A DNA stretch of 64,000 nt from the NCBI GenBank assembly GCA_034509425.1, contig JAVTVJ010000494.1, positions 248,001 through 312,000 on the forward strand, given 5' to 3'. The notes beneath the pieces were generated by a model. It saw nothing but the letters and a program-made list of their open reading frames with translations, ran no database searches and was not told the origin of the DNA. Made by a program: the position numbers and the translations under genes. This document shows, piece after piece, positions 25,601-38,800 of the stretch; the first letter of the stretch is position 1; each line of letters opens with the position of its first letter. Source of the DNA: Eopsaltria australis (Eukaryota > Chordata > Aves > Passeriformes > Petroicidae).

Positions 25601-28600
25601 ATGCCTTAGCTGGCTGGTTTGCTGATGACTGTACCAATTACTCCTGATGGGAGAGGCCTTCGTGGGCAAAGGGAATGGAAAGCAGTCTCTCGTTTTGCTA
25701 ATCAGAATTCCAATTATCAAACGGGATCCACTGGGGTTTTTTAGGCCTGTTTTCACGGTAGTAGCCATGCATTTTCATGCAGCCCTTGAGTAAGCCATGC
25801 TGGCTGCCCGGGCTCTTTTATTTTAGATACTATCTAGAGCTGTTGATCCCTGAGCTTTCCCAGCTCAACCAGGGGTCAAATCTAGCTTGCTCAGTCTCAG
25901 CTAAGGAGCACCTTGTTTCTCTAGCCCTCAAAGTCAAGTCAGTCAGTTTTTACATTGGAAAAATCCTCACAAAATATGTCACTAGTAACTCCAAGGAGTT
26001 TCTTGGTTATTAAATCAAACTATCCAATGACAAATTGGCACTTTTAAACAGAATATGGTCTCGTAATTCTTGCATTTCTGTAGATAAATGTTAAATGAGA
26101 ACAATGTGGCAAAATTCCAAATATCTTGCTGGAAAGCAAAAAGGTTAATTAATCCTCAGTGTAGTTTCAATCATGAACAAATAAAAATGTTTAAAGAGCT
26201 CCAGGGTTTAGATTTCAGCAGAGGCTGCTATGCATACAGCAAGACTGTGATGCTCTTCATCAGTGCCTGATGCTCCACAGAGATTTTTCTGTATGAGTCC
26301 CAAAATTCAGGATTTGAGTTTTATTCACATAACAAAGCTTAGGCTGAATGGCTGAGCCACGCATACCAAGATGTCAGGACATTCTGCTTGTTTCAACTCC
26401 TCATTTCTCCCCTCTACCATCTTTGCAGCACCTGATCTTTTTTCCCTTCAGAGATCACTGCTGTCAGTTCCACACCAGACACAGGCTATGACCACAATCT
26501 GGTATTTCTAACCACTGCAGATCCACGGGTGTAGTCCATGACAGAAATTTGCCGGTTAAACATTGTGTCCTAAGACTGCAGTGACTTGAAAAACCCTTAC
26601 TCTTCTACCATGGTTTCCTGTCCTAGACACTGCATTTTCCCAAAGGTTTGACCTTTTTATTTATAGAAAAAATAATGAGGCATTTTGCACCATATTATAA
26701 TTGGACAAACATTGAGTGAAAGATCATAATTTCTAGAAGACCTCCAGATTGATAGTTCTGATCCTACATCAATCAGAGGAGCGTCTTGCCCTGATTTTGG
26801 TGGGAATCAAATCAGTCCCCAAACCTCATCAATGACACTTACAGGTGAGCTTGTCTTCACTGCTGGCTGTTTAGGAGTGTGGCATGTGAAAAATCAGAGC
26901 TGCAGCTGCTGTACCCAGGAGCTCAACACTGAGCACACAACCCAGTGAGAGTGCAGTGAGCTTGACAAGCACGGTGACTTACAGAACAAGGCAGCACACC
27001 CAGCATCAGTGTTTAAAGAGCTGAAATCTGATCTGATGTCGTTGCAGGACAGAGAGCACTATTAATGTGTATTACAAGGATGTAAATTTGAGCTGTGAAA
27101 CAGAACTATGAGATAAGCCACAACCAAAACTGTAGATCTGAGTTTTGTGTCTCTCTGCTATGGGAAAATAGAACTTTGGATACCAGAGCACTTAAATCCA
27201 GGGCTTAGGACTTTGGACTTGAATCTAATTTTCCATCTTTGTAGGCTTTTCAAAACTATGTTCAGATTTGATCCAACACAAATTCAGGCCCAGACCCAAA
27301 ATCTCAATTCAGACTCAACTCTACTGAAAATGAGTTGCTCAATTTATGCCATTTAAATCCAAATTTGTCCTAATTTCTAGGAAGTTGAACCCCAATTAAA
27401 CTGATTCTGAAGTTCTATGGTGAAGTTCAGGTTTATGTACTGGAAACATCTGGAGAAATTAGGATGCCTAGAGTAAAAGGAAAACACAAAGGTGAAAATC
27501 AGAAGGAAAGTATTGAGAAGACCAGCTGACTGCCAAGAGAGGGGAAAGAAGGGGGCACTATTGCATGGCTCTGTTCACAATTCTCTCAGGTAGGACATAG
27601 AGAGCCAGTTCTAGTCTGGAAGCTGTGGTCCTTGGTCAGTATGAAATGTCTATATTATAATAAATCTTGGTTTTCAGGTAGACTTTCTGGAATGAGAACG
27701 TTCACATTCTAACCAGTGGTGCAGATCTGGGACTGGAACTGACTTGCATCTCACTTGGAAATGATGGCACCTTCTGAGCAGACATTTAATATTTTAGACA
27801 GCTGACATACTGGGATGATGGTGTAGACATGACATGAATCTGGGGTAACAGAATCAAGCAGAAGTAACTTAGTACCAGTGACATCTCTTCAATGGTTAAA
27901 AACTCTTTTATGAAAATTAAACTCTTATTTTAAATGTGGTTTATTCTAAACTGAAATGGTAATTTTTTTTTCTCTAGTCCTGAGAAGGTCATTTCCATAA
28001 ATAGAGACGTGAAATATTACTGTTTTGGTTTTGCTATTCTTGACAGAGAAGGACACCACAAATCCTTGCTTGCTCTGTACTCAGAAAGACAGAAGGAAAA
28101 ACACTAAGTGATCACTTGCTGTGAAAGCACAGCCTGAGATGTATGTAAAAGCTGGTAAGAAATAAAACCCTTTTTCATTCCCAGTGAGACCAAAGGTGTA
28201 AACCTCCCCACACATAGTGTCTCCTTGGTCAGCAAGATCCTCATGGGCTGTTGAACTCAGCAGAAACTAGTCTGTGTCAGTGCTCACTCTCTCTCTTGTG
28301 TGCTCACCATTGTGAGTGCACACAAGTGCAGCATTGCAGGTGCTGTACAGAACCAAAAAGGTCATTATTCAGACAAGAAGGGAACATTCAAAGTGACATG
28401 CGAAAAGCATCTTGCAACTGCTTTTAGAAGGGCAGTGACATTGCACAAACTCAACAAAATTATCATGTGAAACTCAAAATGACATTGTGGGTTTTGTCCT
28501 TTTCATTATCCACATTTTTGTTCCCCAATTTATCATGTGCATGTGTGAAATTGTGCATCCAGCCTCAGGTGCAGTTGTTGCTGTACTGTTTTGCACTCTC

Positions 28601-31600
28601 TTCACAAAGCTTTGGCACACATGGACCAAGTACAGATTCCATAAGATCCACACAGGGCAGTGATGTTTGTGCTGCAGAAACACTCAGGGGTAAGAGCAGG
28701 GCCATGCATGGTAAGGGAGCCCAGACTATGTGCCAGAGAAGCCTGATAGAATAAAGAAGTTTGAAATTGTAGGATGGTTCTAAAACTCAGCTAAGATTTG
28801 CATGGGACTGCAGTGAACAGCAGACTGAATGGGTTCTCTCATAAAAAAGAGAGGAAATCCTTGCAGTGTTTAAAAATTTTGTGAAAAGGAGAAAGCAGAA
28901 GCAGTAGCTACAAAAGAAATTGAGATCAAAGATGGAGATTTTTTTAAGGTGGAAAAGTCAAAAACTTGCTTGCATTATGCAGCAAAAAATCCCAGAACAA
29001 AAAGAAATTAAATTGGTGAGCAGAAGAGAGTAGAGATGGAGAGGTGCAGTCAGAGATCAGCCTCCAGCAGGGGTATATTCCCTGTGTCTCATCCCACACA
29101 CTGCTATTACCAGCCATAGGGTGTCTGTAGCTTGCACAGCACCACCATTTTCTCTAGACAGCTGCTTAACTGATCATATTCCTCTTTAACCATTCTGGAA
29201 TGTGTTTTAGGACCTTTTAGCTGATCAGCTCTACCTACATGACATCATTGCAGTGGGCCAAGGAACAATAATGACAAATCTGACCTGGGCTCTTGTACCT
29301 TTGAGTGTGGGCACAAACAGACTTTGGACATGGTCTGTGCTCAAAGTACACTAAACTTTTCAAAGTATGTTTTCCTCAAATTGATGGCATAGTCTGGGAA
29401 ATTAAACCTTGTCTCTGGAGTGTTGCACTGGGACCTACAGTGCATTTTTAATTCCATGCCTCAGACACAGCAATTTGTTGATGAGTACTCACATAGCGAA
29501 CTGCACAGTTACCCACACAGCAATTGCTGGGGAGTATCTTCCAAGTTAAAACACGAATAATTTTTGACAGATGTGGAAGAAGTTAAATTAAGGTGAAGCT
29601 TTCTTGATTTTCTTTTCCTTTTTGTAAGACATTCAGCATTTGGCTCAGCCCCAGCGTTATTTAAGTGTACTTGGTGCTCACATGAGAGTTGGAGGCTGTT
29701 GAGCATCCCAAGAGGACTGGGGACACAAGTCCAAGGCTAAACTTTTCTTAAGAAAACATTTCAGGTTACCTTTAAAATTATAGGCCAAATGGCAACAATA
29801 AAACAGGTAATAAATTACTATCACAAGCAGAGCCCCGTACCTCCTTTGCAAGCAAACATCTGAACAAGACCAAACTACCAGTAGTGCAATAAAACACAAA
29901 GGGTGTGGAGTTTGTGTAACATGAAGACATAATTTCTGCTTCATGAATCTACTTATAGAAAGAGGAATGAATTTCTGGGAAGTAAGCAAGTTCATTTAAA
30001 CAGAAAATAAACTTCAAAGAGAATCATAAAAAGGGGAGGGCAAATGCAGAGATCACTTAGTTGAACTCCGTACAATTGCTCAATAAAAATGTCTGCTATT
30101 CAAATTTAATTTTTGGTTTAAACATTACAGTTTCTTCTGCTACTCTTGGCAAAATTATCTTCTTATCCTGTAGGCACTTCTGTCATTACTCTTTTTCTTA
30201 GCCTCTGAGCTTAAGGCTTCATAGGGACACCAGAGTTCATTCCCACAGACTGGCCTCCAGGATTGTGGGTTGCTTAGAGCTTATCCAAAATTGTGGAGTG
30301 ATATTTTCAGATATGGACACCATATCTGCAAAAACAGTAGGGGTTAGCTCGAAGTTTGAGAAACTGGATGTATCAGTACTGTAGAAAAAAAATTCATTCT
30401 TCATTCTTTCTTTTTAAGCTACAAGGTAAATTACAACTATAAGGAATCTATGTCTGATTTTTAACTTAAAAATGCATATCTTTAGAACAGCAGAGGGTTA
30501 GCTGGCAAGTCAGCTCCTGCTTTTTCCCTGCCTCTGACCATAATTCCTCTTTTAAAAGACTGTTTGTAATCCTCTTCAGCAAGGCATATCAAACATTTAC
30601 CGGCCAAAGAAAGATTTTAATTCTTATCAAATGTTGTAGCTATATTTCACCCACAATTTCCCTATTCCCCTGTGAGCTGAACCAGTTGACATTTATGGAT
30701 TTAACTACTAGCATACTATACATGCTATATCTTAACTTACATAGGCACTCTGCACACAGTGGCAAGGATTGCTGTTTTTAATAGTTAAATTTCCCATGGC
30801 ATTTAGTGGACCTAGCTACCTATGGGGACTTATCTAATTTTCCTGCCTTTGAAAATCCAAATCAATATTAATACCTAAGAGTTTTTATAGCAAGCCTTTT
30901 AATACCCAAAAGAAGACAATTCGTATTTGCATACAACAGATCCCAAAGACCCAAGAAGGTAAAAAAACTCAAAACACAAAGTCCACTGGAGGCATAGCAA
31001 AGACATGGTATGACCCTAGGGACACCAGGATCATGGTTTTGGTCATCTGCTACATTGAAAGCTGGGGGAAAAAAATAAAGTTCCTTATTTACCCATAGGC
31101 TTGTCCTTCTCTTGTGAACATCAAACTCACCTGGAGCATGAAATGTTTCTGGGGACTATGGCATCGTTTTGGTCTGGTTAATATATCTTTTTGTAGAGCT
31201 TTTTACCTTGTTTTTCAAAAAGTGCTAGCACCAAAATGACCTGCCAGCTTTTATTTTTAAAGAAGTATGACTGGTCAGATTCCTAGGAATAACTATTTAA
31301 GCCAGAGGGCATGTGGTAGCCAAAGATCCTCTACACTTATAAACAAATACTTCTATAAAACATTGCTTCAGGCAGAGAAATGTGGCAGATAAGGCACTGC
31401 TGGATGACAGTTACATTTTCCTCAAAGTAGGAAAAACAATGTCATAGTTCCCAAAGGCCCCATCTCTGTAGGCTTGAAATAGAGCAAAAAATTAAAAAGA
31501 ATGAAAAAGAAAGCAAGCACTGTTTTCCATTTCTCAAGAACTGCCAGTAATAAAAAGACAATGGATAAGCCTTTCTTGCACTGTATGTAAAATTTTTGCA

Positions 31601-32479
31601 TCTTCATGAATGTTATGTATACAAAGCATACACAGAGATGTCAAGAAAAATAATACCATCAGTGCAACCACAGAGTTGAGAAAGCAAGCATTCAAAGGCA
31701 GGGAAACACAGTTTTAAACTAAAATGCTACCCCTGAACTTTATCCTCCTATATTTATTCTAAAATATTGGATTTATTATAGAAATAAAGAGAAATATTGG
31801 TGATTCCAACAGCACAAAAACCATAAAACCATTTTTTGTACAACTCAGCGTATTATCCTTCACCTAAAGTAAAGTTTAGCCCTTGCACATCTATAGGTTG
31901 GAGAACTTTACTTCAGCTAGGTTTCTGCAAGCCCGTCATACATGAATTGCAAAAGTGTATTAATTAAGCTAACTTTGGTTAAACTGTCTTATTGCTCAGC
32001 TATCCTTGCACAAAGAAGGTGTGGTTTTATTGGGGGAAAAGTTATTTAATGTGTTTGGAATGAAAAACGCAGTAGATACATTTTCTTTGCTGCAAAGGGA
32101 CAAACCATGAAACTAAATTAAATTTAGTAAAATTGTACACCTAAAGATTCAGAAATCTAAACAAAAGATTTCCCTTTAGTACTCAGTATTACTACTAATA
32201 CCCTTTTTTAACCCACCCAAATGTTAATGGTCTCATAAATTAGGCAACACACACTCTGAGTACATATTTTTTGTTGTTGTTATTTTTGTTTATATGAAAT
32301 AAAAATAATAATGAATTCATTAACTGTCTGCATTGATATCAGTCAGGGACACTTAATTAAGTACTTTATAAATTTACCACTGAATAAAGTGTTCTTGTAG
32401 GTTAAAAATAAATGAAATGTAATATTAATTCCTGTGTTTAGGGATTAGAATCAAGAATTCCTGCAGCATGGTGCAGGTT
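22669..32479. other. Intergenic DNA, no gene supported
   Basis: About 9.8 kb of AT-rich DNA in which I recognise no exon, RNA gene or long repeat. Open frames are all about 105 codons or fewer. A 30-nt imperfect hairpin (12 pairs, 2-nt bulge) lies at 28,296-28,325, and a 16-bp AAACAAAATTTTGTTT palindrome at 24,573-24,588. Confidence 0.6.
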
Positions 32480-32820
32480 ATCAGCTGAAACCACAGAAGA
32501 GAAAACAGAGGATACCAGGACCACAGGAAACCCATTAGACCCAAATGTAATTATGAACTAAGTAATGTGGTCCTGGGACATTTCAGAAAAAATGTTTCCA
32601 CTAGAAATTGAACACTATTCATGGAGATGTGCATTTCTTCACCTAAATGTGAAGTATTTTGTATACAATTCTGGTCACTCATTGTTCAGAAGGGATGAAT
32701 TTAGGATGCAAAAGCAGTGCAGATGACTGGCATGAGCCAAAGAATGGATAGGCTACCATACATGAAAACACAATAGGCTCATTTGTTTAACCTAGTGAAG
32801 TGAAGGTCATTAGTGAAAAT
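32480..32820 (+). mobile_element. Ancient CR1-like LINE fragment (tentative)
   Basis: The stretch containing 'aatgtggtcctgggacattt', 'tatacaattctggtcactca', 'cagaagggatgaatttagga' and 'gtgaaggtcattagtg' parallels, in order, the 3' half of CR1/L3-type LINEs (reverse-transcriptase C-terminal region and following 3' portion). It is highly diverged with many disruptions and retains no ORF. Recognition is from recalled consensus text and needs a repeat-library search. Confidence 0.45.
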
Positions 32821-35800
32821 GGAATCAAGCATAACACCAGAAAGCTAAACTTACTTTTTCAGCTATTGGATAATGCTGACACTTGATGGAAATTGGAATT
32901 CTGACATTTTTACGATAATGTAGATTCTTAACCAGCAAAGGAATACATTTCTGAAACAGACACTGAGTGAAAATAGAAACCTAATTGCTTTACAAAGAGA
33001 CACAGTTAACTTGTGAGAGGAATTGTATAATACCATTGTCTGCATCAAGAGAGACACAGACTTGATGATCCAAAATGTCCTTTTGAATTGTATCATCCTA
33101 CTTAATAGGTATTAATCCTATAGACATGGTATAACCCATAGGTTTAATGGGGTTCAGCCATCCATAGAAGACTGGGCATCACCAGTGTTTCAAGGATTGC
33201 AACAGTGGACAGGCACTACCACCTCAAAATCACTTTTAAATTTAAATCAAGAGCTCTCAGGCAACGTTTACTCATGATTACTCTTTTTCTGAAATCATGT
33301 TGGTTTGCTATGGCTACAAACATGCTGCCAGTGGCTGTCCCTGCTAAAAGCAGCTTCCAGTACCGAGGTTACCCAGACTGTGCTGTGTGGGGTCTCTGCC
33401 CTGCCCAGGCTCCTCTGCCAAGTGCTGCCCAGTGACACAGCCCGGCTGCAAACTGCCTCACATTGAGCACAAGCACTCAGGGAGCTAGAAACCCTGCATG
33501 GAACATGCAGTAAACCAAGAGGACTGTAGGAGGGACTAGCAGTGTTGAAGCAGCCAGGATTTGGAAATTTTGACTTTCAGGAAGAGGACAGTTTGTTAAC
33601 ATGAACTGTGGATCCTGGAGCGTTCCAAGCCTGACTTTTTGACTTCAGCCTGTTTTCATCAAAGACCATCTTTCTGTTTAATGGGGTGGTCCCACCCAGG
33701 GGTCACTTTCTGGTCTATCTGCAACCTTGTCACCACATGGTGGAACTGCAGCTATTGTTTACTGAAAAGAAGTTTCGCCCACCTACAGCCATCACCTGCC
33801 ATTCCTCCTGCAATCTCATTAAGCCGTGTTTTGCTTTGCTGACACCAGCGCTGCCAAAAAGCTCAGCTGGCGAAGGAGTCTGTGTTAGTAATGTGGCTGG
33901 CACTCTGCCTCCTGCAGCTGAGGTCACTTCTGAGCACTTCTGAGTTTCTACTGGTCCACTCGGACCTATGGCCTAAAACTCTCCCTCTGTTCATCTTCCC
34001 AATGATGTAGTAGGTTTGCAATTGGACTGTTGCACTGGCCTTGCTCCCTAGCAATGATAATATCGATAACTGCTATTTTTTGCCTTATATCTTCTCTTCC
34101 CTAGTCAGTCACCAGAGCTGTTGAAATACTTCATGATCCTGTGTTCCCATTCCACTCAAAAGTGCTAAGCAGACTTGCAGACCATTCCCCCTAATTCATG
34201 GAAACGACTCAGCTTTGTTGGAAGATTTTACTTAAATTGTTTCAAATTTGGGTTAGAATGTTGCTTTTTCAGTTCCCTTGTGAAACACTCATCACTCTCA
34301 TTCAAGCAGGTCTTTTGATTTCGGAGGCCAGAGATGTGAAGCACAAACTCTGCCTTTTTTTGCAGTCTATAAACAACCTTAACTGTCTAGGATGGAATTC
34401 ATTTCACATCACCTTAGCCAGAGAAAAGTCAGCCTCAGTCAATAATTTAGATTAACTCTATAGTAGTTGGAAAGGGGAAATTTCTTTTAGAAGAAAAACT
34501 TCTCCTACACTGACACATGGGGAAGTCTTACCTTTTGGAGAGGTCTCTCTCCACTAAATGCATGTCTAGGACCTAACATTCAGAAACAAATAGTAGATGA
34601 GTTTGATGATTGATGGTTTATGTCTTGACAGTATTTTGTAACAGAATCTAGTTATTTCTGGCTCTTAAAAGCTAAATAAAACTTTGTAGCCCACTTCAGA
34701 GAAGGTAAACAGAAGCGCATAGAGAATATCTGACCTGTCAAAAGACAGACTGGCAATCACTGTCAAAGTCACAAGATGAAGACAGGAGATCCTCAATCAC
34801 AAGCCTGTGCTAAGATCATTAAACCCTGCCTCTTTCAACAAACACCTTTCTACTTGTGGCCTGCAAACATATCAACAGCAGTTTTATACAGGTTACTAAT
34901 TGCTTGTAGTGCCTTGCCTAGAAAAAAGCGGCCACGCCGCACAAAAGATTTTCTGTAATTGGGTGGCCAGTCCATGCCCCCCAACCCCTTCAAGCCATCT
35001 TGAAGAGAGCAGTCAAGTTCTGCATCCAGAGCAGTTCTAAGTGATACTTCACTGCTCTGGATTCAGTAAAATTCCAGTGGAGACACAGTTGTACCAGAAA
35101 AGTGTTGGTTTGATTTTTTGGGTATTTTTCCCAGGAAAGAAGGAATATGTTCAAAAGCAACCTTTCCTCTGACCTTAACTGTGGAAGACTTGCCAGCTCC
35201 AAACATATTTTCTAGAGTAGAGCAGACCTCAAGCCTTCACAAGTACTACGTCACCTTCCATACATAAAAATCAGGCCAGTGAACCTTCAAGTTCTTAGGC
35301 TATCCAAGCCACTATGTGTGTATCTGTAATAATATACGCATTTACACATATTTGAATGTACCCATAAGTGTTTGCATGTGCACACACACAGTTTTATCAT
35401 TTTTAGGAGTAACTCTTGATTCTGAAGTATTTGTTCTTACTAATGAAGTATACAGCTCACCAGAAATTTATGTGCACCTACAGGGGAACTCCAAAGAGAT
35501 ATCTTTCACTTTATCATGCTGGACTTAGCCTTCTGAAAAGACTGACCAGGTCAGGAAGGGAGAGGTATGGCTATAAAGCCAGAGTGAATAATTTGTGTTG
35601 CAATGTAGTTGTAAAGTCACTGGACAAATATCTACTGTTTCTCTAATCCATTGAGCTGTTGGATGTGGAGTGCATGTCATGGAGAAGCTCAGCTGTGTCA
35701 TACAAGAGGCTGCATGGGAGTCCTGAGTTCTTACTGCCAGCTTATCAGAAAGAGTCATAAGACAAAGGAATTGCTCTTTTTTTCAAACAGTTCAGTAGCT

Positions 35801-38800
35801 GAGAGTAGAAAATAGTGGGTTTGTTTGTGGTAAAGACACCAGTACACTCTGCGCTCACTCAGCTACTGTACAGAAAGAGAAAATGTAAGACTGCAAAGCA
35901 ATGGCATTTTAATTTCAGGTTGTAAATGCTACACTCTGCTGTTCATGCCCCATGCTTCATGCTGAAGACAAGCTGCAGCATGCCAGACAGGAGCTCTTTT
36001 CAGTGAGTAGAAACAAAACTGAGGAAACTGGAAATCTACACTGTTTTACTGTATTTAAACTCCCTTCTTATGGTAAGCATCTGCCACACCAGCAAGCCAC
36101 AAACCAAGAGACACCTTAATGGTCCAGGAAGTTCAGAGATCTTTGAGTTAAATATTGAGCAATGCAGGTGCAGGCTGCAGATGCGAGGTTCGGGTGTGAA
36201 AGCATGCCAAGTGCATAACAAAACTCAATTGAAGGAAGCCAGTATTAAGATCTCAGTCTGAATTCATTGCACATAGATGGCAGGAATTCCACAGATAGCC
36301 TATGTGAAACAAAAGAGTTTTCAAGGTTCCTCAGTGTGCAAGCCACTGGCATAAAAAGGGATCTGCGTTGCTTTGCTCTCTCTCAATTACAGTTACCACT
36401 AGGCACACCCAAGGATATCTTCTGCTAAATATGCGGGGACAAATAACTTCTTGGTGCAACACAGCTGAAGTGACTGTACTCACAGAATCATTATTTTTTC
36501 AAGATTTGTGTCCAATTATTTCAGAATTAAGAACAGAGTATCTTGCTGGTCTTACCCCATCATGCTATTTCATCTGTAAACTAAAGGAGGTAATAACAGA
36601 GGTGACTCTCTTACATATAAAGCTTAATGAAGAGAAATTCTATCAAAATAGCCCCTTGCATTTCCTTGGAACCATTGACATACTGGCATTTAGAATCTGG
36701 GCCATTGTTCCTACAGCGGTGTTGATATATAAAGCCCTGTGCCTACACTAACTACTCCATTACTGTTGACACATACTTAAAAGACAGACTTCATTATTTA
36801 TTCTTAATGTCTTACATTTCTTTGCTTAGGTTCCAATTCTTCCTAACCTTTACAGCCAACATTTTAAGTTTACAAATTATTAATTATTATACCAGAAATA
36901 TATGCAGTATATTAGGTTAGACACATATACAAGACTTTGTAGGATGCAGAAGACTTCACAAAACTCTCTCTCCTCAAGTGTCCTTGAAATTACTCCTAAA
37001 CTTTTATTCCAGCTTAAGGATGTAAATAGGATTTATGCATGAAATGGGCCGTTGCTGGCTGTTAGCACATGGGTGCAATTTGGTCCAATGGGTGTGTATG
37101 TTGATTTTCCACTCTAGAATTTCTGATCCTCCCAATTCTTCATTAGTACCTGCCAAGATCACTATTGTTAGGTTTGGCCTTTTGTACACCTGAAGAAAGA
37201 TTTATAACTTTTATGGTCAAAGTGTTCCACATCTGATCCTTTTTTGTTTGCCTTTAACTCTCTTCCCCAGTCCTGATCATAACTGCTTTAAAAAGTTTAA
37301 ATGGATTGATGATGTTTTTATTAATTGTTCATGTAACTAACAGCTAGTTTATTAAGTGATTAGGTCTTGGTGTCTGGACTACTGGGGAAAAAGCATGTCA
37401 CTGAGGACTTCTCTAAGTTGGTGGAGTCCATATAGGAGGTTCTAACTTTCTCAAGTGCTTATTTCTGAAAACTTCCATTTCCAAAGAACTGGTGTTTGCA
37501 ACAATTTTCTTTGGAAGATTTAAGAGTTTTAAACAATCCAGACTTAGTGGCCAATTTTAAAGCAAATTAATAAACCTTTTTGAGAGAAACATTAATTTGT
37601 ATTTTGATTTACATAATTATTTCTCTAAGGCAATAAAATTCAACTGCTTTTGAAAATGAATGTTATTTTACCTCTCTTATTTTTTAAAATAGGATTTCTT
37701 TAAGCTTGATAGCTTGATTCTTAAATTAAAGTACCTTTTCTATTTTCACATTACATCTTAAATAACTGACACATTTTATGATCGTCTCTGGATGGAACCC
37801 AATAAGTAATGCTCTGATTTGAGACTTCGGTATTATGAATGTATAGTTCTTACCTGCCATAAGCACACTCCAAAAAGAGATGTAACTGTATGCCAGAATA
37901 CAATGCTACAATCACATTTCTTTTGGAAAAGTCAAGTATTCAAGCATAGAAGAACAAAAAACAAAAAGTTGAAAATTGCATTAAAAGAGCCATTAGTGTT
38001 ATCCAAGAAAAATACATATATTGTGTACAAAACTGGAAATTCCACAAACCCCAAACTCTAAATTTTCAGCTATTCATTGAATACACACCAGTAGCAGTTT
38101 GTCCAGGCCTTTTATTAGAAGTATGCACAACATATTGCCCTCTCCAGATGTACCCTGCAACTGCTTCATAAAGAGGATGAAATGGCAACACGCATAATGG
38201 AAGAGGCCAAAGGAAGACTTTGGATACTGTTTGCCCTGAAGAGATGACAGAACAGATTTGATACCTGCAGAAATAAATACAACATATTTATTTATAAAAT
38301 ATTTTATTTGTACATTATTTATTTGTAAATACAACTTTTATGTATTTTAAAAAATAAGCTTCAGGATTTCTATAGCAGATTTTTATGACAGTATTTCTAA
38401 GTAACTGTTCACCAAAGGTTGAGTTTCTTCACTGATGTGAATTTGCTTTTGCCATGCCTCACTGGTGAAGTTTTGCTGAAGCAGTTCCTTTGAGAGGTGC
38501 TCACTATAGGGGTAACTTTGCTGTTCATAAGGGATCCAAAGAAGCCTGAGGAGAGCATGCCTTCAGTGTGGACAGAGGAGAGTAAACTGAAAAGCCATTT
38601 TCATGTTCTCCTAATCCTGTTCTTCTTAGTCCCATGCAATTCAGACATCCCAGACAAACTCTTCAACATGCAAACGAGCAGCAGTGCTCTTCCAGCACCA
38701 ATACACATTAAAAGGCAGCCATTATTAACATTCCCATGACTCTTCCCATAGCCATCCCTACTAAAACCCTCTTACCAGGTTTCTGAAAACATCTCTGGAT

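Noticed and set aside
28296..28325. Imperfect 30-nt hairpin considered as a small RNA
   Set aside because: Only 12 pairs with a 2-nt bulge in GT/CA-rich DNA; such structures are common by chance.
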